Positions 14,819-20,956 of a stretch of DNA of 23,474 nucleotides are shown here, piece after piece. Made by a program: the position numbers and the translations under genes. Below the pieces are notes generated by a model that worked only from the letters and a program-made list of their open reading frames with translations, was not told the DNA's origin and ran no database searches. Position 1 is the stretch's first letter; the number at the start of each line of letters is the position of its first letter. The stretch comes from an uncultured Bacilli bacterium (GTDB lineage: Bacteria; Bacillota_I; Bacilli_A; RF39; UBA660), in contig CAKOKM010000020.1 of NCBI GenBank assembly GCA_934091015.1, positions 1-23,474 on the forward strand, read 5' to 3'.

Positions 14819-16000
14819 TTATAAAATATCAGTAAATTCATTATTTATAATTGGTAATTTAATTATTTCTTCATTCTTTAAGGCTTCTTTAATTAAGGTT
14901 TCGTAATCAAATAGTTTTTCATATTCTCTTGCTTTATTAATATCTGGATTAATTACAGGATGCTCAGGAACAAAGATGGTACAGCAATCTTCAAATGGTC
15001 TAATACTTATATCATAGGTATTAATTTTTTTACTGATGTTAATAATATCTAATTTATCAAAACAAGCTACTGGTCTTATAACTGGCATTTTGATTACTTC
15101 ATTAATCGCCATCATACTTGTTAGGGTTTGACTTGCAACTTGGCCTACTGATTCTCCATTAACAATACATTTAGCGTTTACTCTATAAGCTAGAGTCTCG
15201 CAAATACGATACATCATTCTACGCATAATAGTTATCATATATTCTTTAGGACAATTTTTATAAATTGCTTCTTGAATTTCAGTAAAATGAATTACGTGAA
15301 CTTTAATATAGTTTGAGTATTCAGCTAATGTACTTGCTAGGTCAATAACTTTATTTTTGGCATCTAAACTTGTATGAGGAGGACTATCAAAATAAACACA
15401 TTCTAATCTGATTCCTCTTTTCATGGCAAGATAACCAGCAACTGGTGAATCAATGCCACCACTTAACATTAAAATGCCCTTTCCTAATGTACCTACGGGA
15501 TAACCACCAATTCCTTTTATTTTTTCAAAGTAAATATAGGCTTTATTGAATCTTATTTCAATATTTATTTCTAATTTCGGATTTTTAACATCGACTTTTT
15601 TATTCTTAAAAGTTTTAAGAACTACTCCACCTAATTCACGAGATATTTCCATACTATCTAATGGATATGATTTATCTGCTCTTTTGGTAACTACTTTAAA
15701 GGTAGTAAATTCTTTATCTTGAAGTAATTTAGTTAAATTATTTTTTAAATTATCGAAATTGTTATCATCGAATTCATAACCGATGTTTATTTCATGAATT
15801 CCAAAGGTTTTTGATGCAACATTTAACACTTCATCAAAATTATCAGATTCGATATACATTCTTCCACGATCGAATATGATATTGTGATTAATGTCTTTTA
15901 ATGATTCGTCTAAATTATTTTTTAATGCTTTAATGAAATAGTTAATGTTATCATGTTTAGTTGTTAATTCACCATATTTTATAATTATTAATTTTTTCAT
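14819..16000 (-). CDS. thiI: tRNA 4-thiouridine synthetase ThiI (no rhodanese domain)
   Basis: ThiI adenylates U8 of tRNA and transfers sulfur from a cysteine desulfurase persulfide to form 4-thiouridine; in many bacteria it also serves thiazole synthesis. The 393-residue protein has an N-terminal ferredoxin-like region (MKKLIIIKYGELTTKHDN), a THUMP domain (about 60-165) and the PP-loop domain with MLSGGIDSPVAGYLAMKRG (about 178-195). VNGESVGQVASQTL and IRPFEDCCTIFVPEHP (Cys339, Cys340) are family hallmarks. The C-terminal rhodanese domain of E. coli ThiI is absent, as in Bacillus. Its start abuts the preceding stop, and the ribosome binding site AGGAGG is encoded by the last codons of the GNAT gene, so translation is probably coupled. 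The sulfur donor is likely the desulfurase two genes upstream. Confidence 0.96.
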   Translation of the reverse strand: MKKLIIIKYGELTTKHDNINYFIKALKNNLDESLKDINHNIIFDRGRMYIESDNFDEVLNVASKTFGIHEINIGYEFDDNNFDNLKNNLTKLLQDKEFTTFKVVTKRADKSYPLDSMEISRELGGVVLKTFKNKKVDVKNPKLEINIEIRFNKAYIYFEKIKGIGGYPVGTLGKGILMLSGGIDSPVAGYLAMKRGIRLECVYFDSPPHTSLDAKNKVIDLASTLAEYSNYIKVHVIHFTEIQEAIYKNCPKEYMITIMRRMMYRICETLAYRVNAKCIVNGESVGQVASQTLTSMMAINEVIKMPVIRPVACFDKLDIINISKKINTYDISIRPFEDCCTIFVPEHPVINPDINKAREYEKLFDYETLIKEALKNEEIIKLPIINNEFTDIL

Positions 16001-16468
16001 TTACCTATACCTCCTGTATTCTTCGCAATTTAAGTCATCTATTCCATAAGGATAGTAACCAGCTGCAAGTGCAGTTTTTCTACTACGAATATTACTTATT
16101 TCTATATCTAATTTAATAAATTCAATAGATTTATATCTTTCGAATAAGTTTTCACTTGCTTCTTTTAAAATTTGACAACCAGTTGTTTCAGTTAAAGAAA
16201 ATTTATATCCCCTATATGAATTTACAACTGCATAATGTAGTTCTAAATAATCTCTTAAATCGAATACGCCTAAATAACCTACTACCTTATCATCTCTTGA
16301 AACTAAATATGCATTGTTATTTTTAGAATTTAAATTTTTATCGATTGTATCGTTAAGATATTCTCTGACTTCGGGATTTGTTACTAAAAAGCATTTGGCT
16401 TTTACATGTTCTATTCTTTTAGGATTAAATGTCATAAATTCATAATTAGGAGTATTAAAACTAAACAT
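16001..16468 (-). CDS. GNAT-family N-acetyltransferase-like protein
   Basis: This 155-residue protein lies between the desulfurase and thiI. The core YLVSRDDKVVGYLGVFDLRD, then YLELHYAVVNSYRGYKFSLT, and KLDIEISNIRSRKTALAAGYYPYG match the beta-strand, acetyl-CoA pyrophosphate-loop and final helix/strand pattern of GNAT acetyltransferases, with RGYKFS in place of the usual R/QxxGxG/A loop. That loop is poorly conserved, so cofactor binding is not certain. Its start overlaps the nifS stop by 8 bp and it ends directly before thiI. Such tight packing suggests a link to sulfur transfer or tRNA modification, but this is inference only and no substrate can be named. Confidence 0.75.
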   Translation of the reverse strand: MFSFNTPNYEFMTFNPKRIEHVKAKCFLVTNPEVREYLNDTIDKNLNSKNNNAYLVSRDDKVVGYLGVFDLRDYLELHYAVVNSYRGYKFSLTETTGCQILKEASENLFERYKSIEFIKLDIEISNIRSRKTALAAGYYPYGIDDLNCEEYRRYR

Positions 16469-17588
16469 TTCTTAACTCCTCTAATTTTTCATAGACTTCA
16501 TCAAATATATTTAAAAATTCTTTTATTTCTTCATTTGTTGTTAAATAAGATAAACTTATTCTAATTGTTGTTAAGGCTCTAACTTTATCATTATATATTC
16601 CTAAAACGGCATTAGATATTTTACCACTAGCACAAGCAGTATTTGATGAAACGTATACTTCATGTTTTTCAAGAGCATGGACAAAAGTTTCGGGTTTAAT
16701 ATCCATAAGTGAAATATTTACCATATTAGAAATTGAATTATTGGTGTTGTTAATTAAAATTTTAGGATATTTTTTTAAATGTTCAACTATTTTTTGATTA
16801 TATTTTCTAATTTTATCTTCTTTTTTATTTAAATCTTCAGTTGCTAGTCTAATTGCTTTACTAAATGTTACTATTCCTGGTAGGTTTGGTGTACCTGGTC
16901 TAAATTCTCCGTTTGATCCATACATTAATTGTTTAATGTTAACATTTGAACTTTTAAAAAGCATTCCAACTCCTTTAGGAGCATAAATTTTATGACTAGA
17001 AAAACTTGCTAAATCGACATCATTTAAATTGATTGGACATTTACCTAAGGCTTGAGTCATATCACTATGGAAAACACAATCGGGATTCTCTTTCTTAATA
17101 ATTTGTTTAATTATTTTAAGTGGTTGTCTTATTCCAAGTTCACTATTTACTGCACAAATAGATACTAAAATGGTATCTTTAGTAACTAAACTTTTTAGAT
17201 CATCAAAATCAATTATGCCATCTTTAGTATTATTAACATAATCAATAATAAAACCATTTTCTTCTAAAAATTTACATATTCCATAGATACTTTCATGTTC
17301 TAGTTTTGATACTATAATATGATTTCCTTGTTTCTTTTTGGCAAATGCGGTTCCTATTAAGGCAATATTATTACTTTCGGTTGATCCACTTGTATATATT
17401 ATTTCGCTTGTTTTTATATTTAAAACCTGTGCTATTTGTTTAGTAGCACTATTTAAAAGTTCTTTTGATTTAATTCCTAATGAATGCATACTATTAGGAT
17501 TTCCTATATATTCTGTACATACTTTATTAAAACTATTTAATATTTCGGGTAATACGGGAGTTGTAGCACTATAGTCTAAATAAATCAT
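16461..17588 (-). CDS. nifS: Cysteine desulfurase (NifS/IscS family) paired with ThiI
   Basis: This PLP enzyme removes sulfur from cysteine, giving alanine and an enzyme persulfide. The 375-residue protein begins MIYLDYSATTPVLPEI and shows YTSGSTESNN (PLP phosphate region), His98 in KLEHES, HSDMTQALGK (Asp176, Gln179), the PLP lysine K200 in SFSSHKIYAPKGVG, RPGTPN, and the catalytic Cys319 in VYVSSNTACASGK. All catalytic residues are present. Position in an operon with thiI mirrors the Bacillus NifZ-ThiI pair, so supplying sulfur for tRNA 4-thiouridine is the likely task, rather than Fe-S cluster assembly (no IscU or SufU nearby). Its ribosome binding site is AGGTGAT, and TATAAT at 17618-17613 may be its -10. 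Three 32-bp-period repeats lie 130-210 bp upstream. Confidence 0.95.
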   Translation of the reverse strand: MIYLDYSATTPVLPEILNSFNKVCTEYIGNPNSMHSLGIKSKELLNSATKQIAQVLNIKTSEIIYTSGSTESNNIALIGTAFAKKKQGNHIIVSKLEHESIYGICKFLEENGFIIDYVNNTKDGIIDFDDLKSLVTKDTILVSICAVNSELGIRQPLKIIKQIIKKENPDCVFHSDMTQALGKCPINLNDVDLASFSSHKIYAPKGVGMLFKSSNVNIKQLMYGSNGEFRPGTPNLPGIVTFSKAIRLATEDLNKKEDKIRKYNQKIVEHLKKYPKILINNTNNSISNMVNISLMDIKPETFVHALEKHEVYVSSNTACASGKISNAVLGIYNDKVRALTTIRISLSYLTTNEEIKEFLNIFDEVYEKLEELRNV

Positions 17589-17612
17589 GTTTTATCACCT
17601 GCTTCTTTGTTA

Positions 17613-17618
17613 ATTATA
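17613..17618 (-). promoter_or_regulatory. -10 element of the nifS-thiI operon
   Basis: TATAAT on the minus strand is 24 bp upstream of the nifS ATG. The 16-18 bp upstream position holds TATTCA/ATTCAA, a poor -35, so the promoter may need an activator. Confidence 0.45.
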
Positions 17619-17720
17619 AACTAAAATTAGATTTTTGAATAGGGTGTTTATTTGCTCATAAGTTGTATTTGAACACAAATTTTGTTTTAATTTTTTGTGA
17701 AATTATTTTAATATGAGGTA

Positions 17721-17800
17721 TTATCACACTTTTGCACGATTTTTTTACACAATTATCACACTTTAGTAAGAAATATTTATATATTTATCACACTTTTGTA
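17721..17800. repeat. Three direct repeats with an exact 32-bp period
   Basis: TTATCACACTTTTGCA begins at 17721, TTATCACACTTTAGTA at 17753 and TTATCACACTTTTGTA at 17785. The first 12 bases are identical in all three; each copy is followed by about 16 unrelated AT-rich bases. The array lies directly after the terminator of the second antitoxin array and upstream of nifS. No ORF covers it. Function unknown: operator sites on one helical face or a remnant of a repeat RNA are possible. Confidence 0.85.
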
Positions 17801-17811
17801 AAATATAATAA

Positions 17812-17840
17812 AAAACTCTACCATAATTAAGTAAAGTTTT
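17812..17840 (-). terminator. Terminator of the second (toxin-less) antitoxin array
   Basis: Minus-strand AAAACTTTAC (17840-17831) and GTAGAGTTTT (17821-17812) form a 10-bp stem with one mismatch and a 9-base loop, then TTATTATATT. It is a diverged copy of the terminator before the toxin gene. Confidence 0.7.
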
Positions 17841-17957
17841 CATGCATTTTCGACCGGGATTATTTATTACTCGCTAGCCACCCGGAAGCGAGAAGCATTG
17901 CCAACCAGGATTATTTTTTACTCGCTAGCCACCTGGAAGCGAGAAACATTTACATCT
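17812..17957 (-). ncRNA. Second type III antitoxin RNA array (two pseudoknot repeats, no toxin gene behind it)
   Basis: Two 51-nt-period repeats lie at 17854-17892 and 17905-17943. Read on the minus strand, each has CTCGC, TT, CCAGG or CCGGG, TGGCTA, GCGAG, about 11 bases, then CCTGG or CCCGG: an H-type pseudoknot with stems CTCGC/GCGAG and CCAGG/CCTGG (or CCGGG/CCCGG). Against the array upstream of the toxin, 9 of 102 aligned bases differ (17851-17952 versus 18550-18651), no indels, and all differences are in loops or linkers. It has its own promoter and terminator. The next gene is nifS, not a toxin, so it is an orphan array. Confidence 0.82.
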
Positions 17958-17963
17958 ACCGAA

Positions 17964-17992
17964 ATTTTATCAAATTTTGACAAATTATTCAA
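17964..17992 (-). promoter_or_regulatory. Promoter of the second antitoxin array
   Basis: -35 TTGAAT at 17992-17987 and -10 TAAAAT at 17969-17964 are 17 bp apart, beginning 4 bases after the toxin stop codon. Start near 17957 would lead directly into the first repeat. Confidence 0.65.
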
Positions 17993-17995
17993 TTG

Positions 17996-18472
17996 CTATT
18001 TTTTATCATTTATTTCATCTAACATTTGTTGTTTTAATTTATCAATATCGGTAAAAAATACTTTGATTCCTCTATCATTTAATTTTAATAGATTTTTAAA
18101 TTTAGATAATATTTCTTTTTGTAGGTCAGTACCTATTTTAGCTGGTTTGCCATCAATAGTATGAACATGATCAATGTATTTTTCTAAAGTTGGAAATGCA
18201 TTTTGTAGTAAAATGGCTGATTCATCATTAAATAATTTTTCTATAATAATGGTATTGCAAAAACCATATTTTTTTACTTTGTCCTTAAAAATTTTTTTAT
18301 ATTTTTCAACTTTTGAACTAATCGGAATAAACCATAAAATTTTACCATCCTTAATAGTAAAATAAGTTGGTCGTTTTTTTCCTCTTTCATGATTTTGCAT
18401 TAAGTTTTCATCATTTATTTTATTAAAATATTCATCTTTTATATGATATAGATATCCAGTTTTTATTCGCAT
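17996..18472 (-). CDS. Type III toxin-antitoxin endoribonuclease toxin (ToxN/CptN/TenpN-like)
   Basis: Type III toxins are sequence-specific endoribonucleases held inactive by a repeat RNA that the toxin itself cuts into pseudoknots; several give phage defence by abortive infection. This 158-residue protein begins MRIKTGYLYHIKDEYFNK and has KKRPTYFTIKDGKILWFIPISS (two parts: RPTYF at 34-38, IPISSKVEKY at 49-58), matching the 'IPLSSKVEKY' segment I recall from Firmicutes type III toxins and comparable to the LTSPK active-site region of ToxN. The subfamily (CptN or TenpN) is not settled. I chose ATG 18472, with GGAG 6 bases upstream; ATG 18484 overlaps that ribosome binding site and has none of its own. 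Upstream are repeat RNA, terminator and strong promoter, the canonical order. The RNA architecture is the main evidence. Confidence 0.85.
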   Translation of the reverse strand: MRIKTGYLYHIKDEYFNKINDENLMQNHERGKKRPTYFTIKDGKILWFIPISSKVEKYKKIFKDKVKKYGFCNTIIIEKLFNDESAILLQNAFPTLEKYIDHVHTIDGKPAKIGTDLQKEILSKFKNLLKLNDRGIKVFFTDIDKLKQQMLDEINDKK

Positions 18473-18503
18473 TCTTTTCTCCATAGATGTTATTTTAACA
18501 TAG

Positions 18504-18539
18504 AAAAAAATAAAACTCTACCATATTTGGTAAAGTTTT
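18504..18539 (-). terminator. Terminator between antitoxin repeats and toxin gene
   Basis: On the minus strand AAAACTTTACCA (18539-18528) and TGGTAGAGTTTT (18523-18512) form a 12-bp stem with one mismatch and a 4-base loop, followed by ATTTTTTT. In type III systems this attenuates toxin synthesis relative to antitoxin RNA. Confidence 0.9.
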
Positions 18540-18662
18540 AATACATTTTCGACCGGGATCATTTATTACTCGCAAACCACCCGGAAGCGAGAAACATTGC
18601 CGACCAGGATCATTTATTACTCGCAAACCACCTGGAAGCGAGAAACATTTACTCTCAAATGC
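18504..18662 (-). ncRNA. Type III antitoxin RNA, two 51-nt pseudoknot repeats
   Basis: The two repeats lie at 18604-18642 and 18553-18591, exactly 51 bp apart. Read on the minus strand: CTCGC, TT, CCAGG, TGGTTT, GCGAG, 11 bases, CCTGG; the second copy has CCGGG and CCCGG instead. Thus stem 1 is CTCGC/GCGAG and stem 2 covaries (A-U to G-C) between copies, strong evidence for an H-type pseudoknot as in ToxI/CptI. Few repeats of 35-50 nt are typical of type III antitoxins. Boundaries run from the predicted start (near 18662) to the terminator. The RNA would be processed by the toxin and would bind it. Confidence 0.88.
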
Positions 18663-18668
18663 ACTTTA

Positions 18669-18697
18669 AATATACTATTTTATTAGCGAAATGTCAA
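18669..18697 (-). promoter_or_regulatory. Strong promoter of the toxin-antitoxin operon
   Basis: A perfect -35 TTGACA at 18697-18692 and -10 TATATT at 18674-18669 are 17 bp apart; it is the closest match to the sigma-A consensus in the window, as expected for an antitoxin RNA made in excess. Confidence 0.85.
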
Positions 18698-18709
18698 GAT
18701 GTTTTATAA

Positions 18710-18743
18710 GCATATTCTCTATTACGCGGCATATTCTCTATTA
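18710..18743. repeat. Two 15-bp direct repeats upstream of the antitoxin promoter
   Basis: GCATATTCTCTATTA occurs at 18710-18724 and again, identically, at 18729-18743 (19-bp period, CGCG in the gap). They lie 13-46 bp upstream of the -35 and after the tmk stop. Confidence 0.85.
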
Positions 18744-18763
18744 TTATATGTAAATAGATATTG

Positions 18764-19435
18764 TTAATTCAATTTTTTAACTAATTTTTTTATATCTTTA
18801 TGAATATCTTCAATACTTTTCATTTCGTTATTTTCAGAACAATTAATGATATTCCATGATAAGTAGTTAGCTACAAATACAGCGTTTTCATAAATCTTTT
18901 TCATTAGTTCTAAGTCTTTTTCAAAGACATCGTTTTCGATTCCATCATTTTGTTTTCTTGCTAAACGCATTTTAGTTACGATTTCAAATGGTGCAAATAA
19001 GAATATTACTGCATCTGGTTTTTGAATACCTAGTTTGTTATATTCAAAGTCAGTTATATAATCTAAAAATTTTTTTCTTTCATTTATATCTTCAATTGTT
19101 GCTGATTGATAAATTAAACTTGAAGTTGTATATCTATCTAATAAAATTATTTTTCCTTGTTCATATTTTGGCTTTAAGGAAGTTTGCCAAGTTATAGCTC
19201 TATCTACAGCATATAAACTATTAACCAAATAAGGGGATATATCTTTAGGACTACCTAATTCACCTCTTAAGAATTTTTCAACTGGTGCTGCTTCCACAGT
19301 ACCGTAAGATGGAAAATGATGTCTGCAAACTTCGTAGTTATCCTCTAATAAACTTTTGTATAGTAAATCATACTGAGTAGATTTTCCAATACCATCACAT
19401 GCACCTTCTACTACTATTAATTTTCCTTTATTCAT
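18764..19435 (-). CDS. tmk: Thymidylate kinase
   Basis: Tmk phosphorylates dTMP to dTDP with ATP, the step after ThyA. The 223-residue P-loop kinase starts MNKGKLIVVEGACDGIGKST; the P-loop is GACDGIGKST instead of the usual GxDGSGKST, a variant with an extra residue that I associate with Clostridia-type and eukaryote-like Tmk proteins. The DR(Y/H) motif is LLDRYTTSSLIYQSA and the dTMP-binding FPSYGT is present; the LID region is near ARKQNDGIENDVFE. The ribosome binding site AAAGGAG is 5 bases before the ATG, and the gene begins 9 bp after queA ends. It is the last gene of the thymidylate operon. I see no intrinsic terminator between it and the toxin-antitoxin promoter. Confidence 0.93.
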   Translation of the reverse strand: MNKGKLIVVEGACDGIGKSTQYDLLYKSLLEDNYEVCRHHFPSYGTVEAAPVEKFLRGELGSPKDISPYLVNSLYAVDRAITWQTSLKPKYEQGKIILLDRYTTSSLIYQSATIEDINERKKFLDYITDFEYNKLGIQKPDAVIFLFAPFEIVTKMRLARKQNDGIENDVFEKDLELMKKIYENAVFVANYLSWNIINCSENNEMKSIEDIHKDIKKLVKKLN

Positions 19436-19444
19436 AAATCTCCT

Positions 19445-20470
19445 TTATTTAATATACATAGCATCGCCAAATGAGAAGAAACGATATTTTTCTTGAACTG
19501 CAATATTATAAGCATTTAAAATATTTTCTTTAGTTGATAATGCGGATACTAACATAATTAATGTACTTTTTGGTAAATGAAAGTTAGTTATTAAATGATC
19601 AATTGCTTTAAACTTGAAACCAGGATAAATAAAGATATTGGTTGATGATACTTCAGGAGTAAATTTATAATGTCTAGATAAATTAGTTTCTAAAGTTCTA
19701 ACACTGGTTGTACCAACAGCAATGATTTCATGCCCACTTTCCTTAACTTTATTTAAAGTATCAGCTGCTTCTTTGCTAATAACATAATGTTCAGTATGCA
19801 TAACGTGTTTAGTTACATCTTCTACGTTAACTGGTCTAAATGTTCCTAGTCCAACATGAAGGGTTATCCTTACAATATGTACTCCTTTATCCTCTATTTG
19901 TTTTAATAACTCAGGGGTAAAATGAAGTCCGGCAGTTGGAGCGGCAGCAGATCCATAATCTTTAGCATAAACTGTTTGATATCTGCTTTGATTTTCTAGT
20001 TTTTCATGAATATACGGTGGAAGTGGCATTGTTCCAAGTTTTTCTAATAATTCAAGTAAAATTCCTTCGTATATTAGTTTAACAAGAGTTATTCCTTCTT
20101 CTTTAATTTCTAATACTTTTGCTTTTAATAACCCATTTCCAAATGAGATAACTGTTCCTTCTTTTAATCTTTTTTGGGGTTTAGCTAAACATTCCCATAC
20201 GTCTTCTCCATGATCATTTAAAAGTAATAATTCTATAACTGCTCCAGTTTCTTCTTTAATACCAATAATTCTTGCAGGTATTACCTTAGAATCATTAATA
20301 ACTAAAGCATCTCCTGGATTTAAATAATCAATTATATTATAAAAATGTTTGTGCTCTATTTCTCCTGTTTTTTTATCCATAACCATTAGTCTTGATGATG
20401 AACGATCTTTAAGGGGAGTTTGAGCAATAAGTTCTTCTGGTAAATTATAATCAAAATCATCTGTTTTCAT
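19445..20470 (-). CDS. queA: S-adenosylmethionine:tRNA ribosyltransferase-isomerase
   Basis: QueA transfers and isomerises the ribosyl part of SAM to 7-aminomethyl-7-deazaguanine in the wobble position of Asp, Asn, His and Tyr tRNAs, giving epoxyqueuosine. The 341-residue protein has the family order: DFDYNLPEELIAQTPLKDRSSSRLMV at the start, DALVINDSKVIPARI, GTMPLPPYIHEK, RYQTVYAKDYGSAAAPTAGLHFT, HVGLGTFRPV, HTEHYVI, AVGTTSVRTLET and NFHLPKSTLIMLVSAL. (These are separate blocks.) Length is normal. AAAGGTG is the ribosome binding site. No other queuosine genes are adjacent; it sits in the folate/thymidylate operon 4 bp after dfrA. Confidence 0.97.
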   Translation of the reverse strand: MKTDDFDYNLPEELIAQTPLKDRSSSRLMVMDKKTGEIEHKHFYNIIDYLNPGDALVINDSKVIPARIIGIKEETGAVIELLLLNDHGEDVWECLAKPQKRLKEGTVISFGNGLLKAKVLEIKEEGITLVKLIYEGILLELLEKLGTMPLPPYIHEKLENQSRYQTVYAKDYGSAAAPTAGLHFTPELLKQIEDKGVHIVRITLHVGLGTFRPVNVEDVTKHVMHTEHYVISKEAADTLNKVKESGHEIIAVGTTSVRTLETNLSRHYKFTPEVSSTNIFIYPGFKFKAIDHLITNFHLPKSTLIMLVSALSTKENILNAYNIAVQEKYRFFSFGDAMYIK

Positions 20471-20474
20471 TTTT

Positions 20475-20954
20475 TTACACCTTTTTTCTATATAAACACA
20501 TTTGATATTTTATACCTTTTTCTTCACTTGTTGCAAGTATTTCTTTATTAAAATTATTTTTATCAAAATTAGGAAAATAAACATCAGCTAAGGACTTGGC
20601 ATCTATTTCGGTCAAATAAATATTTTTAACAAACGGTAAAAATTCTTCATATATTTTAGCACCACCAATTATAAAGATATCTTCTTCACTATTTTCAATA
20701 TAAGTTATTGCATCTTTAATTGAATTAATTATGGTTGCTCCACTTGCTTTATAATTTGGATTACTAGTAATAATTATATTTTTACGATTAGGTAATATAT
20801 TTGTTAAGCTTTCAAAACATTTTCTTCCCATAATTACTGTTTTCCCGGTTGTCATTGTTTTAAAAAATTTCATATCACCTGATAAGTGCCATATTAAGTT
20901 ATTATTTAGACCTAGTTCGTTATTTTTTCCGATAGCGGCTATAATTGATACCAT
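20475..20954 (-). CDS. folA: Dihydrofolate reductase
   Basis: DHFR reduces dihydrofolate, the by-product of ThyA, to tetrahydrofolate with NADPH. The 159-residue protein has MVSIIAAIGKNNELG (Met20-loop side), WHLSGDMKFFK with the catalytic Asp27, TVIMGRKCFESL, PNRKNIIIT and FIIGGAKIYEEFLP. The usual LPxD is LSGD here: Pro25 is replaced by Ser and Thr of GRKTxES by Cys. Both lie close to the folate/trimethoprim site, so inhibitor binding might differ (inference). It begins 2 bp after the thyA stop with no clear Shine-Dalgarno, so translation is probably coupled to thyA. ThyA-DHFR pairing is common in low-GC bacteria. Confidence 0.95.
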   Translation of the reverse strand: MVSIIAAIGKNNELGLNNNLIWHLSGDMKFFKTMTTGKTVIMGRKCFESLTNILPNRKNIIITSNPNYKASGATIINSIKDAITYIENSEEDIFIIGGAKIYEEFLPFVKNIYLTEIDAKSLADVYFPNFDKNNFNKEILATSEEKGIKYQMCLYRKKV

Positions 20955-20956
20955 AG

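Noticed and set aside
17721..17800. Short CRISPR array
   Set aside because: Repeats and spacers are only about 16 bp each, there are three copies, and no cas genes are present.
17898..18164. Plus-strand frame of 88 codons across the antitoxin array and toxin end
   Set aside because: It is antisense to the toxin gene and pseudoknot repeats, with no ribosome binding site or family resemblance.
17812..18662. Insertion sequence or transposon flanked by direct repeats
   Set aside because: The approximately 100-bp direct repeats flanking the small gene contain pseudoknots, promoters and terminators, and the gene is toxin-like, with no transposase or target-site duplication.
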